Below, piece after piece: positions 25,800 through 34,505 of a stretch of DNA of 64,000 nt (positions are counted from its first letter, which is position 1; every line of letters starts with the position of its first letter). The DNA is from Oscillospiraceae bacterium (GTDB lineage Bacteria > Bacillota > Clostridia > Oscillospirales > Ruminococcaceae), in NCBI GenBank assembly GCA_017472965.1, contig JAFUNR010000008.1:1-64000 (forward strand). Direction: 5' to 3'. The notes below the pieces were generated by a model. That model was not told the DNA's origin. It searched no databases and worked only from the letters and a program-made list of their open reading frames with translations. A program made the translations under genes and the position numbers.

Positions 25800-27890
25800 A
25801 TGCCGAAATTTGAATTTGACAGAACAGGTTTCAAAACAGACGGGCGGGATCAGTTTATGATCTCCGGTGAGTTCCATTATTTCCGCGTGCCGGCCGGGGA
25901 TTGGAAACGCCGCATGGAACTCTTTAAAGCAGCCGGCGGCAACTGTCTTGCCACCTATGTGCCGTGGCTGATCCATGAGCCGGAGGAGGGCCGCATCGTG
26001 TTTGGCGATGTGCCAAACCGTGACCTTGTCCGTTTTCTGGAAACGGCAAAGGAGGTCGGGCTGCAGGTAACGCTGCGTCCGGGTCCTTATCAGTATTCCG
26101 AACTGGTCAACGACGGCCTGCCCGATTGGCTGCTGACCGGTTATCCCGAGGTGCTTGCGCAAAATATTCACGGCGAAGTCTTCCGTGAATCCAGCGTTTC
26201 TTATCTGCATCCGCTCTTTTTGGAAAAAGCGAGAAAATATTACCGTGCCTTTGCGGAAGCGGTGCGCCCGTATATGGGTGATCCGGTGACCATGCTGCAG
26301 GTGGATAACGAACTTGCCGGCATCCATGTATGGTTCGGCTCGCTGGATTATCATCCCGTCACCATGGGACAGGGAACAGAAAACGGTCGTTATCCCTGCT
26401 TTTTGAAAAAGAAATACGGGACGATTGCGGCGCTCAATGAGGCTTATGCGCTGAATGTCAGCAGCTGGGCCGAGGTGATGCCCATCGCTTCGGGCGATAA
26501 ATCCGATGCTGCCGTCTGCCGCAGGCTGCAGGATTATTACGACTTCTACTGCGGCACGCTGGCGGAATACAGCTGTCTGCTGACAGCATGGCTGCGGGAG
26601 GATGGCCTGTACGCCCCGATCTGCCACAACTCGGCCAATCCCACCATGAACAGTATGTTCACCGAAACGGTGGAAGCCATGGGAGAAGGTTTCCTGCTGG
26701 GTTCCGATCACTACTATACGCTCAACCAGATGTGGAAGCAGAATAATCCCACCCCGCAGTACGGTATCCATGTGTATTATTCCATGGAGATGATGCGCCT
26801 GATGGGTATGCCGCCTTCGGTGCTGGAAATGCCCGGCGGCACGCCCGCCGATACCCCGCCCATCCTGCCCGAGGATCTGCTGGCCTGCTACATGACCAAT
26901 CTGGCTATGGGTATGAAGGGCTGCAATTACTATATATATACCGGTGGACCGAATTTCCCCGGAACCGGCAACACTGCCGGGATCTATGACTACAATGCCC
27001 ATGTACACGCCGACGGCTCTCTGAACCCCACTTATGAAAGCCTGAAAACCTTCGGCAAATTCTGTGAAAGCCACAGCTGGATGCAGCGCGGCAGCCGCAG
27101 GGGCTCCGCCGTTATCGGCTTCGAATGGAAAAGCACCCGCAGCGCCGATGTGGAATACGCCGGTCAGGTCTTTACCCGCACCGATTGCTGGGAGTTTGCA
27201 CGGCTTGGCTTGATGTACACCATGATGTGTTCCGATATGGCGCCGGAGCTGGTCAATCTGGATGGCGCTCTGGATCTTTTCCGTCCGCTGATCGTTCCCT
27301 GTCCCTCTGTCATGTCGGCGAAAGTACAGCGGGCGCTGATCGATTTTGCCGAACAGGGCGGTCAGCTGCTGTTACTGGGAACGCTGCCCGATCTGGACGA
27401 AGAGTTCCGCCCCTGCACGCTGCTGCGGGAATATCTGGGCAGCCCTGAATTGAAAAAACCGTTCCGCACCGGCGCAGTGGTCAACTATGCCCCCTGCGGC
27501 GATGTCTACAACATGACCCCGCTGCACACGGTCGAAGCACTGCCCGAAGGGGCCGAAGCGCTGCTTACCGCACCGCGTTCCGGACAGCTTCTGGGCTTCA
27601 AAAAAGGCAATGTGCGCTTCATGGCCGTCAAATGGCTGATGAATACCTTTGACCAGCCCGCCATGCTGGAGCAGCTGCTGCGGGAGATGGGCGCTGTTCC
27701 CTGTGTGAGATCCTCCAACCGCAACATTTTCACCGCTCTGTGGGAGGACGATAAAGGTAACCGCCTGACCATGGTGATGAATCTGTACAGCAGTCCGCAG
27801 ACCACAGAAATCACCGTGTACGGAAGGAACGGCGAGGTGCTGCGCACAGAGCAGCTGAAGCTTGCCGCGATGGAAGTGCGCGTTCTGTAA
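25800..27890 (+). CDS. Glycoside hydrolase family 35-like beta-galactosidase
   Basis: A 696-residue cytoplasmic enzyme (no signal peptide). The catalytic (beta/alpha)8 domain has the GH35 start MISGEFHYFRVPAGDWKRR, TYVPWLIHEPEEG and RPGPYQYSEL. The proton donor Glu is in MLQVDNELAG (about 170) and the likely nucleophile Glu in SVLEMPGG (about 343). A GATase-like/beta C-terminal part follows. GH35 enzymes release terminal beta-galactose from oligosaccharides or glycans. It has its own strong promoter and terminator, so it is monocistronic, and no sugar transporter or regulator lies beside it. Confidence 0.87.
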   Translation: MPKFEFDRTGFKTDGRDQFMISGEFHYFRVPAGDWKRRMELFKAAGGNCLATYVPWLIHEPEEGRIVFGDVPNRDLVRFLETAKEVGLQVTLRPGPYQYSELVNDGLPDWLLTGYPEVLAQNIHGEVFRESSVSYLHPLFLEKARKYYRAFAEAVRPYMGDPVTMLQVDNELAGIHVWFGSLDYHPVTMGQGTENGRYPCFLKKKYGTIAALNEAYALNVSSWAEVMPIASGDKSDAAVCRRLQDYYDFYCGTLAEYSCLLTAWLREDGLYAPICHNSANPTMNSMFTETVEAMGEGFLLGSDHYYTLNQMWKQNNPTPQYGIHVYYSMEMMRLMGMPPSVLEMPGGTPADTPPILPEDLLACYMTNLAMGMKGCNYYIYTGGPNFPGTGNTAGIYDYNAHVHADGSLNPTYESLKTFGKFCESHSWMQRGSRRGSAVIGFEWKSTRSADVEYAGQVFTRTDCWEFARLGLMYTMMCSDMAPELVNLDGALDLFRPLIVPCPSVMSAKVQRALIDFAEQGGQLLLLGTLPDLDEEFRPCTLLREYLGSPELKKPFRTGAVVNYAPCGDVYNMTPLHTVEALPEGAEALLTAPRSGQLLGFKKGNVRFMAVKWLMNTFDQPAMLEQLLREMGAVPCVRSSNRNIFTALWEDDKGNRLTMVMNLYSSPQTTEITVYGRNGEVLRTEQLKLAAMEVRVL

Positions 27891-27936
27891 GAAGGACACG
27901 CCGGATATCCCGCTCAAAACCGAAGAAACGATCAAA

Positions 27937-27972
27937 AGAGAAGTTCGGGTTTTGCGCCTGAACTTCTTTTTT
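27937..27972 (+). terminator. Terminator after the beta-galactosidase gene
   Basis: AGAAGTTCGGG (27939-27949) pairs with CCTGAACTTCT (27957-27967) with one G-T wobble, followed by five T residues. Confidence 0.88.
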
Positions 27973-28097
27973 GCTGCCGATGCACAAAAAGCGGGCCGAA
28001 GCCGTTTTCGATCGGCTGAATGTTTCGATGATGTTTTTTGGCTGCAGTAAAAAATATGGGGTTTTGGAAACCTTTTGCAGGGATAAAAAATATCTGG

Positions 28098-28126
28098 TTG
28101 TGTATTTATGAGAATTATGTTAGAAT
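28098..28126 (+). promoter_or_regulatory. Promoter of the acyltransferase gene
   Basis: TTGTGT (28098-28103), a 17-nt spacer and TAGAAT (28121-28126), 36 bp before the ATG at 28163. Confidence 0.65.
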
Positions 28127-28162
28127 GTATAAACAGGAGACATTGAGGGGAGGCGTGCGACA

Positions 28163-29398
28163 ATGGCGTTCCGGCAGCAGGCCGGGCGAAAAGCGCCCAA
28201 AAACACGGTGCAGCCGGTGAACGGCTTTTTGATGAATGTCCTGTATTATGGGGCTCGTTTCTATCTTTTTCTCTGTGGTGTCCGGATCAGGACGGTGAAT
28301 AAGGTCGGAAGACCCGAAAAGCCTTCCATCGTTCTTTGCAACCACGGATCGTTTATTGATTTCATTTACGCAGCGGCACTGCTGCGCAGGGATAAGCCTC
28401 ATTTCATTGTGGCAAGGCTTTATTTTTACCATAAGCTGCTGGGCTGGCTGCTTCGCAAAGTGGGGGCTTTCCCCAAAAGTATGTTTGCTATGGATCTGGA
28501 GAGCACCAAAAACAGCCTGACAGTGCTGAAAAAAGGCGAAATTCTGGCCATGATGCCGGAGGCGCGGCTTTCTACGGCGGGGCGGTTCGAGGATATCCAG
28601 AGCGGCACCTATTCCTTTATCAAAAAATCCGGCGTGACGGTCTACACCGTTAAAATCGGCGGCGACTATCTGGCAGATCCCAAATGGGGCAAAGGATTCC
28701 GCCGTGGTGCGGTGGCCGATGCAGAGCTGGATATTCTTTTCACGGCTGAACAGGTAAAAGAGCTTTCTTTGGAGCAGCTGAAGCAGGGGATCGAGCAAAG
28801 GCTTTTCTTTGATGAATTTCAATGGCTGCAGCAGCATCCGGATATTCATTACCGTTCGCCGCGCATAGCGGAAGGGCTGGAAAACATACTGACCGTATGT
28901 CCGGCTTGCGGCGGAAAGTATACCCTGACCACCGACGGAAACGCGGTTTCCTGTGAACACTGCGGCGCATTGACCACGATGGATGACCGCTACTGCTTTG
29001 CAAAGGATTTTCGTTTTGAAAATCCCGGCCGGTGGTACGACTGGCAGCTGGCACTGCTGAAAAAAGAGATCGCTGAAACGGAGAACTTTACGCTGCGCTC
29101 GAAGGTGGAGCTTCGGCTGCCCGGTGATGGCAGCAGTCTGACACGGCACGGCGGTCATGGCATCTGCACCTTGAACAGGGAAGGTCTTACATATGCCGGT
29201 ACAAAGGACGGAGAAACTGTCGAACTGCATTTTTCGCTCGGGCGTATCTACCGGCTGCTTTTCGGAGCGGGCGAAAATTTTGAGATCTATGACGGCACAC
29301 AGATCCTGTATTTTGTTCCTGAGGAAAAACGCTCTGCTGTAGATTGGTATATGGCATCCATGCTTTTGTACGATATGACGGCAGAAGCGGAGGAATGA
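28163..29398 (+). CDS. PlsC-like acyltransferase with zinc ribbon and C-terminal domain
   Basis: The 411-residue protein has an N-terminal lysophospholipid acyltransferase domain (about 30-240) with the catalytic CNHGSFIDF (H-x4-D) and MMPEARLSTAGRF in place of the usual EGTR block. A membrane-associated segment precedes the motif. It continues with a four-Cys zinc ribbon, CPACGG and CEHCG (about 252-275), and a beta-rich C-terminal domain of unknown role. Plain PlsC enzymes are about 240 residues, so the tail is extra. It probably acylates a phospholipid precursor or another membrane lipid. GAGGGGAGG precedes the ATG. The downstream transporter gene is only about 80 bp away. Confidence 0.82.
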   Translation: MAFRQQAGRKAPKNTVQPVNGFLMNVLYYGARFYLFLCGVRIRTVNKVGRPEKPSIVLCNHGSFIDFIYAAALLRRDKPHFIVARLYFYHKLLGWLLRKVGAFPKSMFAMDLESTKNSLTVLKKGEILAMMPEARLSTAGRFEDIQSGTYSFIKKSGVTVYTVKIGGDYLADPKWGKGFRRGAVADAELDILFTAEQVKELSLEQLKQGIEQRLFFDEFQWLQQHPDIHYRSPRIAEGLENILTVCPACGGKYTLTTDGNAVSCEHCGALTTMDDRYCFAKDFRFENPGRWYDWQLALLKKEIAETENFTLRSKVELRLPGDGSSLTRHGGHGICTLNREGLTYAGTKDGETVELHFSLGRIYRLLFGAGENFEIYDGTQILYFVPEEKRSAVDWYMASMLLYDMTAEAEE

Positions 29399-29483
29399 AG
29401 GGGGAGTACATATCCTTACAAAAGAAAAGATAAGCGGAAAACGGGAGAAGGCTGCAGCAGGTATCAGCGTCCGGTCCTTTGCG

Positions 29484-30860
29484 ATGGTGACGGCGATTTT
29501 GCTGGCGATCCTGCTTTTCTGTGGATCGTTATCGTATTTTATTCCGCAGGGCTCCTTTGAAACCGATGCGGAGAACAACATCATCCCCGGTACATACCAA
29601 AAAGGCACGGTGGAAGGCATTGCCTTCTGGCGGGTGCTGACGGCGCCGGTGCGGGTGTTTGCATCGGAGGATGCGCTGACCATTATTATGATCAGTATTT
29701 TTCTGCTGGTGATGAGCGGCGTATTCAATCTGCTCGAAAAAACCGGCGGCATAAAAACCTTCATTGTTGCGATCATGCGCCGTTTACAGGATCGCGGGAC
29801 TCCGGTGGTCTGCATTACGGTGCTGATCTTTATGCTTTTCGGCAGTCTGTTCGGTATGTTTGAGGAACTGGTGACGCTGCTGCCGCTGATCATTGTGTTC
29901 ATGCTTTCGATGAATATGGATACCATGGTCGGTCTGGGCACCTGTCTGATGGCAGCGTGCTTTGGGTTTTCCACTGCCATTACCAATCCGTTTTCTGTGG
30001 GAACGGCAGCGCAGCTGGCGGGGATCCGTGTTTCCTCCGGCATGTGGCTCAGAGTAGTGTTTTTCTGCGTTGTTTATCTGATCCTGTGTGCGTTTTTGCT
30101 GCAGTATCTGAAGAAGCTCCGCCGCGATCCATGCATTTCGCTGACCTACGAGACGGATATGCAAAAGCGGGCAGGTCTTGTTATCCAGTCGGAAGCGCTT
30201 ACCTCTGACCAGCAGCGGATTTTTTGGATCTATGCGGTGTTTTTTGCCATACAGGGCCTCCTGCTGACGGCGATCGCCTGCATTCGTGCGATCTCCGGCC
30301 TTGCGATCCCCATTCTGGCGGTCAGCTTTTTGATCACCGGCCTGATCGCGGGACAACTTGTCTGCAAAAACTTCCGGCAGGTGCTCGGATATTTTCTGCG
30401 GGGAGCGGCGGCCATGCTGCCGGCAGTGGCCATGATCGCGCTTGCTTCCTCGGTGAAGCTGGTCATGGCTGAAAGCAACATTCTGCATACGGTGATGAAT
30501 GCCGTACTGGGGCTGCTGACGGGCAGAGGGAAATTTATCACAGTTCTTCTGATCTATGCGCTGATCCTGTTTTTGCAGCTTTTTATCGGCTCGGCCTCGG
30601 CAAAGATCTTTCTGGTGATGCCCATCGTTCTGCCGATCACCAATGCGCTGGGCATTTCTCCTACGCTGGTCATTCTGACCTATTGCATGGCGGATGGCTT
30701 TACCGATGTGATCCTGCCGACCAATCCTGTGCTGCTGATCGGGCTTTCCATGGCAAATGTATCCTATGGAAAATGGCTCAAATGGACATGGAAGCTGCAG
30801 CTGCTGCTTCTGGCGGTTTCGGTGCTGGTGCTGCTTTTCGGCACAGCCATCGGGTATTGA
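29484..30860 (+). CDS. YfcC/DcuC-family membrane transporter (true start probably upstream, near 29412)
   Basis: A polytopic protein of about 460 residues with the YfcC-family (PF03606) pattern: SLSYFIPQGSFE after helix 1, LLEKTGGIKTF, GSLFGMFEELVTLLP, GFSTAITNPFSVGTAA, and DVILPTNPV near the end. Relatives transport amino acids, short peptides or dicarboxylates, and the substrate here is unknown. The first ATG, 29484, has no ribosome site and begins inside helix 1. A strong GGGGGAG at 29400-29406 lies upstream of an open in-frame stretch reading (ATC)-L-T-K-E-K that looks like a normal N-terminus. No standard start codon follows it; see findings. Confidence 0.85.
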   Translation: MVTAILLAILLFCGSLSYFIPQGSFETDAENNIIPGTYQKGTVEGIAFWRVLTAPVRVFASEDALTIIMISIFLLVMSGVFNLLEKTGGIKTFIVAIMRRLQDRGTPVVCITVLIFMLFGSLFGMFEELVTLLPLIIVFMLSMNMDTMVGLGTCLMAACFGFSTAITNPFSVGTAAQLAGIRVSSGMWLRVVFFCVVYLILCAFLLQYLKKLRRDPCISLTYETDMQKRAGLVIQSEALTSDQQRIFWIYAVFFAIQGLLLTAIACIRAISGLAIPILAVSFLITGLIAGQLVCKNFRQVLGYFLRGAAAMLPAVAMIALASSVKLVMAESNILHTVMNAVLGLLTGRGKFITVLLIYALILFLQLFIGSASAKIFLVMPIVLPITNALGISPTLVILTYCMADGFTDVILPTNPVLLIGLSMANVSYGKWLKWTWKLQLLLLAVSVLVLLFGTAIGY

Positions 30861-30898
30861 TATAGAAAACGGTAATGGGTGCCTGGATATTTTACTCA

Positions 30899-30942
30899 AA
30901 AAAACGGCAGTCATCTCTGAAAAGAGACGGCTGCCGTTTTTT
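30899..30942. terminator. Bidirectional terminator between transporter and IclR gene
   Basis: AAAAAACGGCAG (30899-30910) and CTGCCGTTTTTT (30931-30942) pair exactly. The inner ATCTCT/AGAGAC bases extend the stem around a GAAA loop. Confidence 0.93.
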
Positions 30943-30968
30943 GATCGTCTTTCGGATATCGACAACAG

Positions 30969-31745
30969 TTATTCCTCATAGGAAAGCCGGCGGTGGATCT
31001 CGCTCGTTCCCTTGAGTAAAATGCGGCAAAGCATTTCTTCGGTTTCGCAGCTGACCTGCATATCGGCAGAGGGCAGCGTCCATGCCAGACCCACCGCACC
31101 GATGCACACCTTGCGGCGAAACAGCGGGCAGGCGTAGCCTGCAGCAATTTTTGAACCGTCCTTCTGGGAGGCTTCCGTGATGACCACATCCATTTTACGG
31201 ATTTTTTCCAGCTCGTCCAGCAGGGAGTCGTATGTGCTGACCCGGTTCCAATGGCCGGGCTCCGGCTGACCGTATTTTTCCCAGACAGCTTTCAATTGCT
31301 CACGGTCCATGTGCGCAAGGATAGCTCTTCCCGTGGCCGTGCGGTAAATATCGTCGATGCGTATTCTTGGATGCTCGGCAAACAGATTCTGTTCGGTGTC
31401 CGAATAATCGATGATGAACTTCTGGTTGCTTTGTATGACCGACAGGATCACTGTTGCGTGGCTTTTCCGCTCCATCCATCGCATGATAGGACGGCACAGA
31501 AGCACCAGATCCTCTGCATAACGCCCGTAACGGGTCAGGTGGTAGGTGGAAGGCCCAAGGATATATCCCTCCGCCTGAGAAACACGCACAGCGTATCCTT
31601 CAAAGCACAGGGTCTCCAGAATGTGCGAGCAGGTCGGTTTGGGAAAGCTTGTTTTTTCGGCGATCTCCATAAGAGGGACGGGCCGGTTCTTTTCGTCGGA
31701 GAGAACCGACAGTATCTGCATTGCCTTTTGAACGGAATGGATCAT
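30969..31745 (-). CDS. IclR-family transcriptional regulator
   Basis: A 258-residue regulator with an N-terminal winged HTH (about 1-65, SVQKAMQILSVLSD and SFPKPTCSHILETL) and a C-terminal IclR effector-binding domain (TATGRAILAHM, GYACPLF). I chose ATG 31745, which gives the family start MIHSVQKAMQIL; the longer frame back to 31958 would run through the divergent promoter. It is transcribed away from the sugar-acid operon that starts at 31906, so it very likely controls that operon and itself in response to a pathway intermediate. A dyad at 31808-31824 between the two promoters is the likely site. Confidence 0.9.
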   Translation of the reverse strand: MIHSVQKAMQILSVLSDEKNRPVPLMEIAEKTSFPKPTCSHILETLCFEGYAVRVSQAEGYILGPSTYHLTRYGRYAEDLVLLCRPIMRWMERKSHATVILSVIQSNQKFIIDYSDTEQNLFAEHPRIRIDDIYRTATGRAILAHMDREQLKAVWEKYGQPEPGHWNRVSTYDSLLDELEKIRKMDVVITEASQKDGSKIAAGYACPLFRRKVCIGAVGLAWTLPSADMQVSCETEEMLCRILLKGTSEIHRRLSYEE

Positions 31746-31775
31746 TTGTCTGTCTCCTGTCCGGTGGATTACTTC

Positions 31776-31781
31776 ATTATA
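31776..31781 (-). promoter_or_regulatory. Extended -10 of the IclR gene
   Basis: On the minus strand a TGC-TATAAT extended -10; the -35 region is poor. Confidence 0.5.
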
Positions 31782-31807
31782 GCATAATCGTACGCGGATA
31801 AAGCGAT

Positions 31808-31824
31808 ATTTCACAATATGAAAT
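31808..31824. promoter_or_regulatory. Candidate IclR operator
   Basis: ATTTCA-CAATA-TGAAAT is a perfect 6-bp-arm dyad. It lies just upstream of the -35 of the SDR operon promoter and upstream of the IclR -10 on the other strand. Confidence 0.5.
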
Positions 31825-31827
31825 TTA

Positions 31828-31855
31828 TTGTTTTTGTGCAGTGCGCAATTATAAT
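31828..31855 (+). promoter_or_regulatory. Promoter of the sugar-acid operon
   Basis: TTGTTT (31828-31833), a 16-nt spacer and a consensus TATAAT (31850-31855), about 50 bp before the SDR ATG. Confidence 0.7.
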
Positions 31856-31905
31856 CAGTGTATGGGCGTTTTTTGAAAAAGAAAGTTTGTGAATATGGAG
31901 GGCTT

Positions 31906-32634
31906 ATGTTTGATCTGACAGGAAAAAGAGCGTTGGTCACAGGCTCGACACAGGGCATCGGCTATGCGATCGCAAAAACACTGTCCCGGTACGGAGCACA
32001 GGTGTATATCCATTGCTCGTCGGACGATGAAAAGGCGAAAAGGATCGCAGCGGAGCTGGGTACGGATCTTTGGGTGACGGGCGATCTGGGCATACAGGGC
32101 TGTGCGGAAAAGCTGTATGAAAAAACAGGCGGCCTCGATATCGTTGCGGCGAATGCCAGTGTGCAGTTCCGCACACCGTGGGATGAGATCCCGCCGGAGG
32201 AGTTCGACCGGCAGATCAATGTGAATCTGCGCTCCACGCTCGAACTGATGCAGGTGTATATCCCCGGGATGCAGGCGAAAAAATGGGGGCGGTTTCTTGC
32301 TGTGGGCAGTGTGCAGCAATACCGTCCGCATGCACAGATGGCGGTTTATGCCGCCAGTAAATGCGCCATTCAGAGTCTGGTGCACAATGTGGCAAAGCAG
32401 GTGGCCTGTGACGGCGTAACGGTCAATAATCTTGTACCGGGCGTGATCGAAACCCCTCGTAACGATGCCGCCCTCGCCGATGCCGGATATGCCCGGAAGG
32501 TGCTTGCGGGGATCCCTGCAGGCTATGCGGGAAAGCCGGATGACTGTGCCGGTGCGGCGCTGCTGCTGTGTTCGGATGCAGGCCGGTATATCACCGGAAC
32601 CGAGCTGGTGGTTGACGGCGGTATGAGTCTGTAA
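31906..32634 (+). CDS. Short-chain dehydrogenase/reductase
   Basis: A 242-residue classical SDR with TGSTQGIGYAIA (NAD(P) binding), ANAS in place of the usual NNAG, active site SVQQYRPHAQMAVYAASK (Ser, Tyr, Lys), and LVPGVIETPRN. GGAGGG precedes ATG 31906. It is first in a run with a UxuA-like dehydratase, an RraA-like protein and a lactonase, behind a divergent IclR gene. A role as fructuronate/mannonate-type or aldonate oxidoreductase fits this context, but the specificity is not visible. Confidence 0.9.
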   Translation: MFDLTGKRALVTGSTQGIGYAIAKTLSRYGAQVYIHCSSDDEKAKRIAAELGTDLWVTGDLGIQGCAEKLYEKTGGLDIVAANASVQFRTPWDEIPPEEFDRQINVNLRSTLELMQVYIPGMQAKKWGRFLAVGSVQQYRPHAQMAVYAASKCAIQSLVHNVAKQVACDGVTVNNLVPGVIETPRNDAALADAGYARKVLAGIPAGYAGKPDDCAGAALLLCSDAGRYITGTELVVDGGMSL

Positions 32635-32644
32635 GGAGGAAGAT

Positions 32645-33601
32645 ATGCTTTTAACCGATTATTTCAAAAGTGAGCACGATGCTGCGTGGGATATTGCGCG
32701 CCAGTGCGGTGTGCGCCACGGTGTGATCCGTCTGCCGGAGGACGGCAGATTTGACTACGGTGAATTGTCTCACTGGAAAAGCGTTTGCGGCCGGTTTACA
32801 GGCTTCGGCATCACGCCGGTTGCGATCGAGCCCATGCCCAATGAGCTGCATGATCATATCAAAGCGGGGGATGACAGGCGGGATGAAGCCATCGCAAAGG
32901 TGATCTCCATGTTTCCTCATATGCGCGCTGTGGGAATTGAAACGATCTGTTTTAATTTTATGGCCCATATCGGCTGGCTGAGAACATCTTCAAAGTATCC
33001 GGAGCGCGGCGGTGCTCTGGTTACGGAATTCAACATGGCAGATTTTCGGCCGACAGGAGCGAAGATCACAGCGGAAGAGCTGTGGGATAACTATGCGTAT
33101 TTCGTAAAGGCTGTTGTTCCCGAAGCGGAAAAATACGGCATCAGACTTGCGCTTCATCCCGACGATCCGCCGGTGCCGTGTCTGGGCGATGTGGAGCGGA
33201 TCATGATCTCCAAAGCCAATATCAGGCGTGCAGTGTATGATATCGTAAAAAGCGAAAGCCTTGGTATTACGATGTGTCAGGCCAATTACTTTATCATGGG
33301 CGAAGATCTGGAAAAAACAATCGGAGAATTTGCCGACAGGATCTATCTGGTACACTTCCGGAATACCACGGGAAAACCGGAGCGCTTTCGCGAGACTTTC
33401 CATGATAACGGCGATATCGCCATGGCGGAGCTGATGAAAACCTACATCAGAAACAATGTCAATGTGCCGGTGAGGGTGGATCATGTTCCGACGATGGCAG
33501 GCGAACAGTCCACCCTGCCCGGCTATGATGTGCTGGGCAGAATGTTTGCGATCGGATACCTGAAAGGAATACTGGAAGCAATAGAAGGAAAGGAAAAATA
33601 A
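32645..33601 (+). CDS. UxuA-family mannonate dehydratase-like protein
   Basis: The 318-residue protein has the UxuA TIM-barrel signatures LALHPDDPP, MCQANYF and VHFRNT, then VDHVPTM. These supply the metal ligands His, Cys and Asp and the catalytic His. UxuA converts D-mannonate to 2-keto-3-deoxygluconate in hexuronate breakdown. E. coli UxuA is about 390 residues and this protein is shorter, so it may dehydrate a related sugar acid. It begins 10 nt after the SDR stop, with GGAGG, and ends 1 nt before the RraA-like gene. Confidence 0.87.
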   Translation: MLLTDYFKSEHDAAWDIARQCGVRHGVIRLPEDGRFDYGELSHWKSVCGRFTGFGITPVAIEPMPNELHDHIKAGDDRRDEAIAKVISMFPHMRAVGIETICFNFMAHIGWLRTSSKYPERGGALVTEFNMADFRPTGAKITAEELWDNYAYFVKAVVPEAEKYGIRLALHPDDPPVPCLGDVERIMISKANIRRAVYDIVKSESLGITMCQANYFIMGEDLEKTIGEFADRIYLVHFRNTTGKPERFRETFHDNGDIAMAELMKTYIRNNVNVPVRVDHVPTMAGEQSTLPGYDVLGRMFAIGYLKGILEAIEGKEK

Positions 33602-33602
33602 A

Positions 33603-34505
33603 ATGAAGCTGAACAGCAGAGAAGAGATCATTGCGCTGACCCCGCTGTGGAAGGGCGAGCGCCTTCCGGACGGCAGACCGCTGGTACCGCAGAAATATCT
33701 GGACGAAATGAAAAAAATGACGCTGGAAGAGCTCTGGAAGCCCATTTTTCTCAAAGGGTATGAAAGCCAGTTTGAGGGAGATCTGCGCACGCTTCACGAT
33801 GACAGCCGTAAGCTCATCGGCCGCGCCGTCACGGCAACCTTTGTTCCCGCGCGCCCCGATCTGCACGGCGTGATGTTCGATATCGGTGCACAGGAGGGCA
33901 GAAAGGGCAACTACAATCAGTGGGTCGTCGATTCTCTCACAGAGGGAGATGTGGTCGTGGCGGATATGTACGATAAGATCTTCAAGGGCACTTTCCTTGG
34001 CGGCAACCTGACAACGGCGATCAAAACCAGAACCAAAACCGGCGGCGCTGTGATCTGGGGCGGTATTCGCGATGTGGAACAGATGAAGCAGGTACCGGAT
34101 GTGCAGGTGTATTACCGCGGAATCGATCCAACGCCGATCCGTGATTTTGTTATGAAGGATTTCAACGGCATCACCCGCATCGGTAAAGCCACAGTCCTTC
34201 CCGGCGATATCGTATACGGTGCGGGCGGCGGTGTGCTGTTCATTCCGGCTCATCTGGTGCAGGAGGTGGTTGAAGGCGCTGCCAAGACCCATGTCAAGGA
34301 CGATTTCGGTTTTTTGATGATCGGTCAGAACAAATTTACCACGGCCCAGATCGACCGTGCCACATGGACGGAGGAAATGCTGGATATGCTGGTGGAGTGG
34401 ATCAATACCGATCCGCGCGGCGAGCAGTACCGCTATCTGGACTGGACACACGAATACGATCTTGCCAGAAACGGTGATCCCGATGATACACAGACCATGC
34501 TGTGA
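33603..34505 (+). CDS. RraA-family protein (probable oxaloacetate decarboxylase/aldolase type)
   Basis: A 300-residue protein with the RraA/HMG-aldolase fold: LIGRAVTATFVPARP, GDVVVADMYDK, GGAVIWGGIRDVEQM (with the conserved G-x-x-RD motif), and PGDIVYGAGGGVLFIP. Despite the name of the founding member, most RraA-family proteins in catabolic operons are metal-dependent aldolases or decarboxylases. It is about 100 residues longer than the minimal domain at both ends. In this operon it probably cleaves or decarboxylates a keto-acid made from the sugar acid. It overlaps the next gene by 23 bp. Confidence 0.85.
   Translation: MKLNSREEIIALTPLWKGERLPDGRPLVPQKYLDEMKKMTLEELWKPIFLKGYESQFEGDLRTLHDDSRKLIGRAVTATFVPARPDLHGVMFDIGAQEGRKGNYNQWVVDSLTEGDVVVADMYDKIFKGTFLGGNLTTAIKTRTKTGGAVIWGGIRDVEQMKQVPDVQVYYRGIDPTPIRDFVMKDFNGITRIGKATVLPGDIVYGAGGGVLFIPAHLVQEVVEGAAKTHVKDDFGFLMIGQNKFTTAQIDRATWTEEMLDMLVEWINTDPRGEQYRYLDWTHEYDLARNGDPDDTQTML

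Noticed and set aside
28115..30043. Minus-strand open frame across the acyltransferase and transporter genes
   Set aside because: It covers two plus-strand genes and their promoter; no protein motif is visible.
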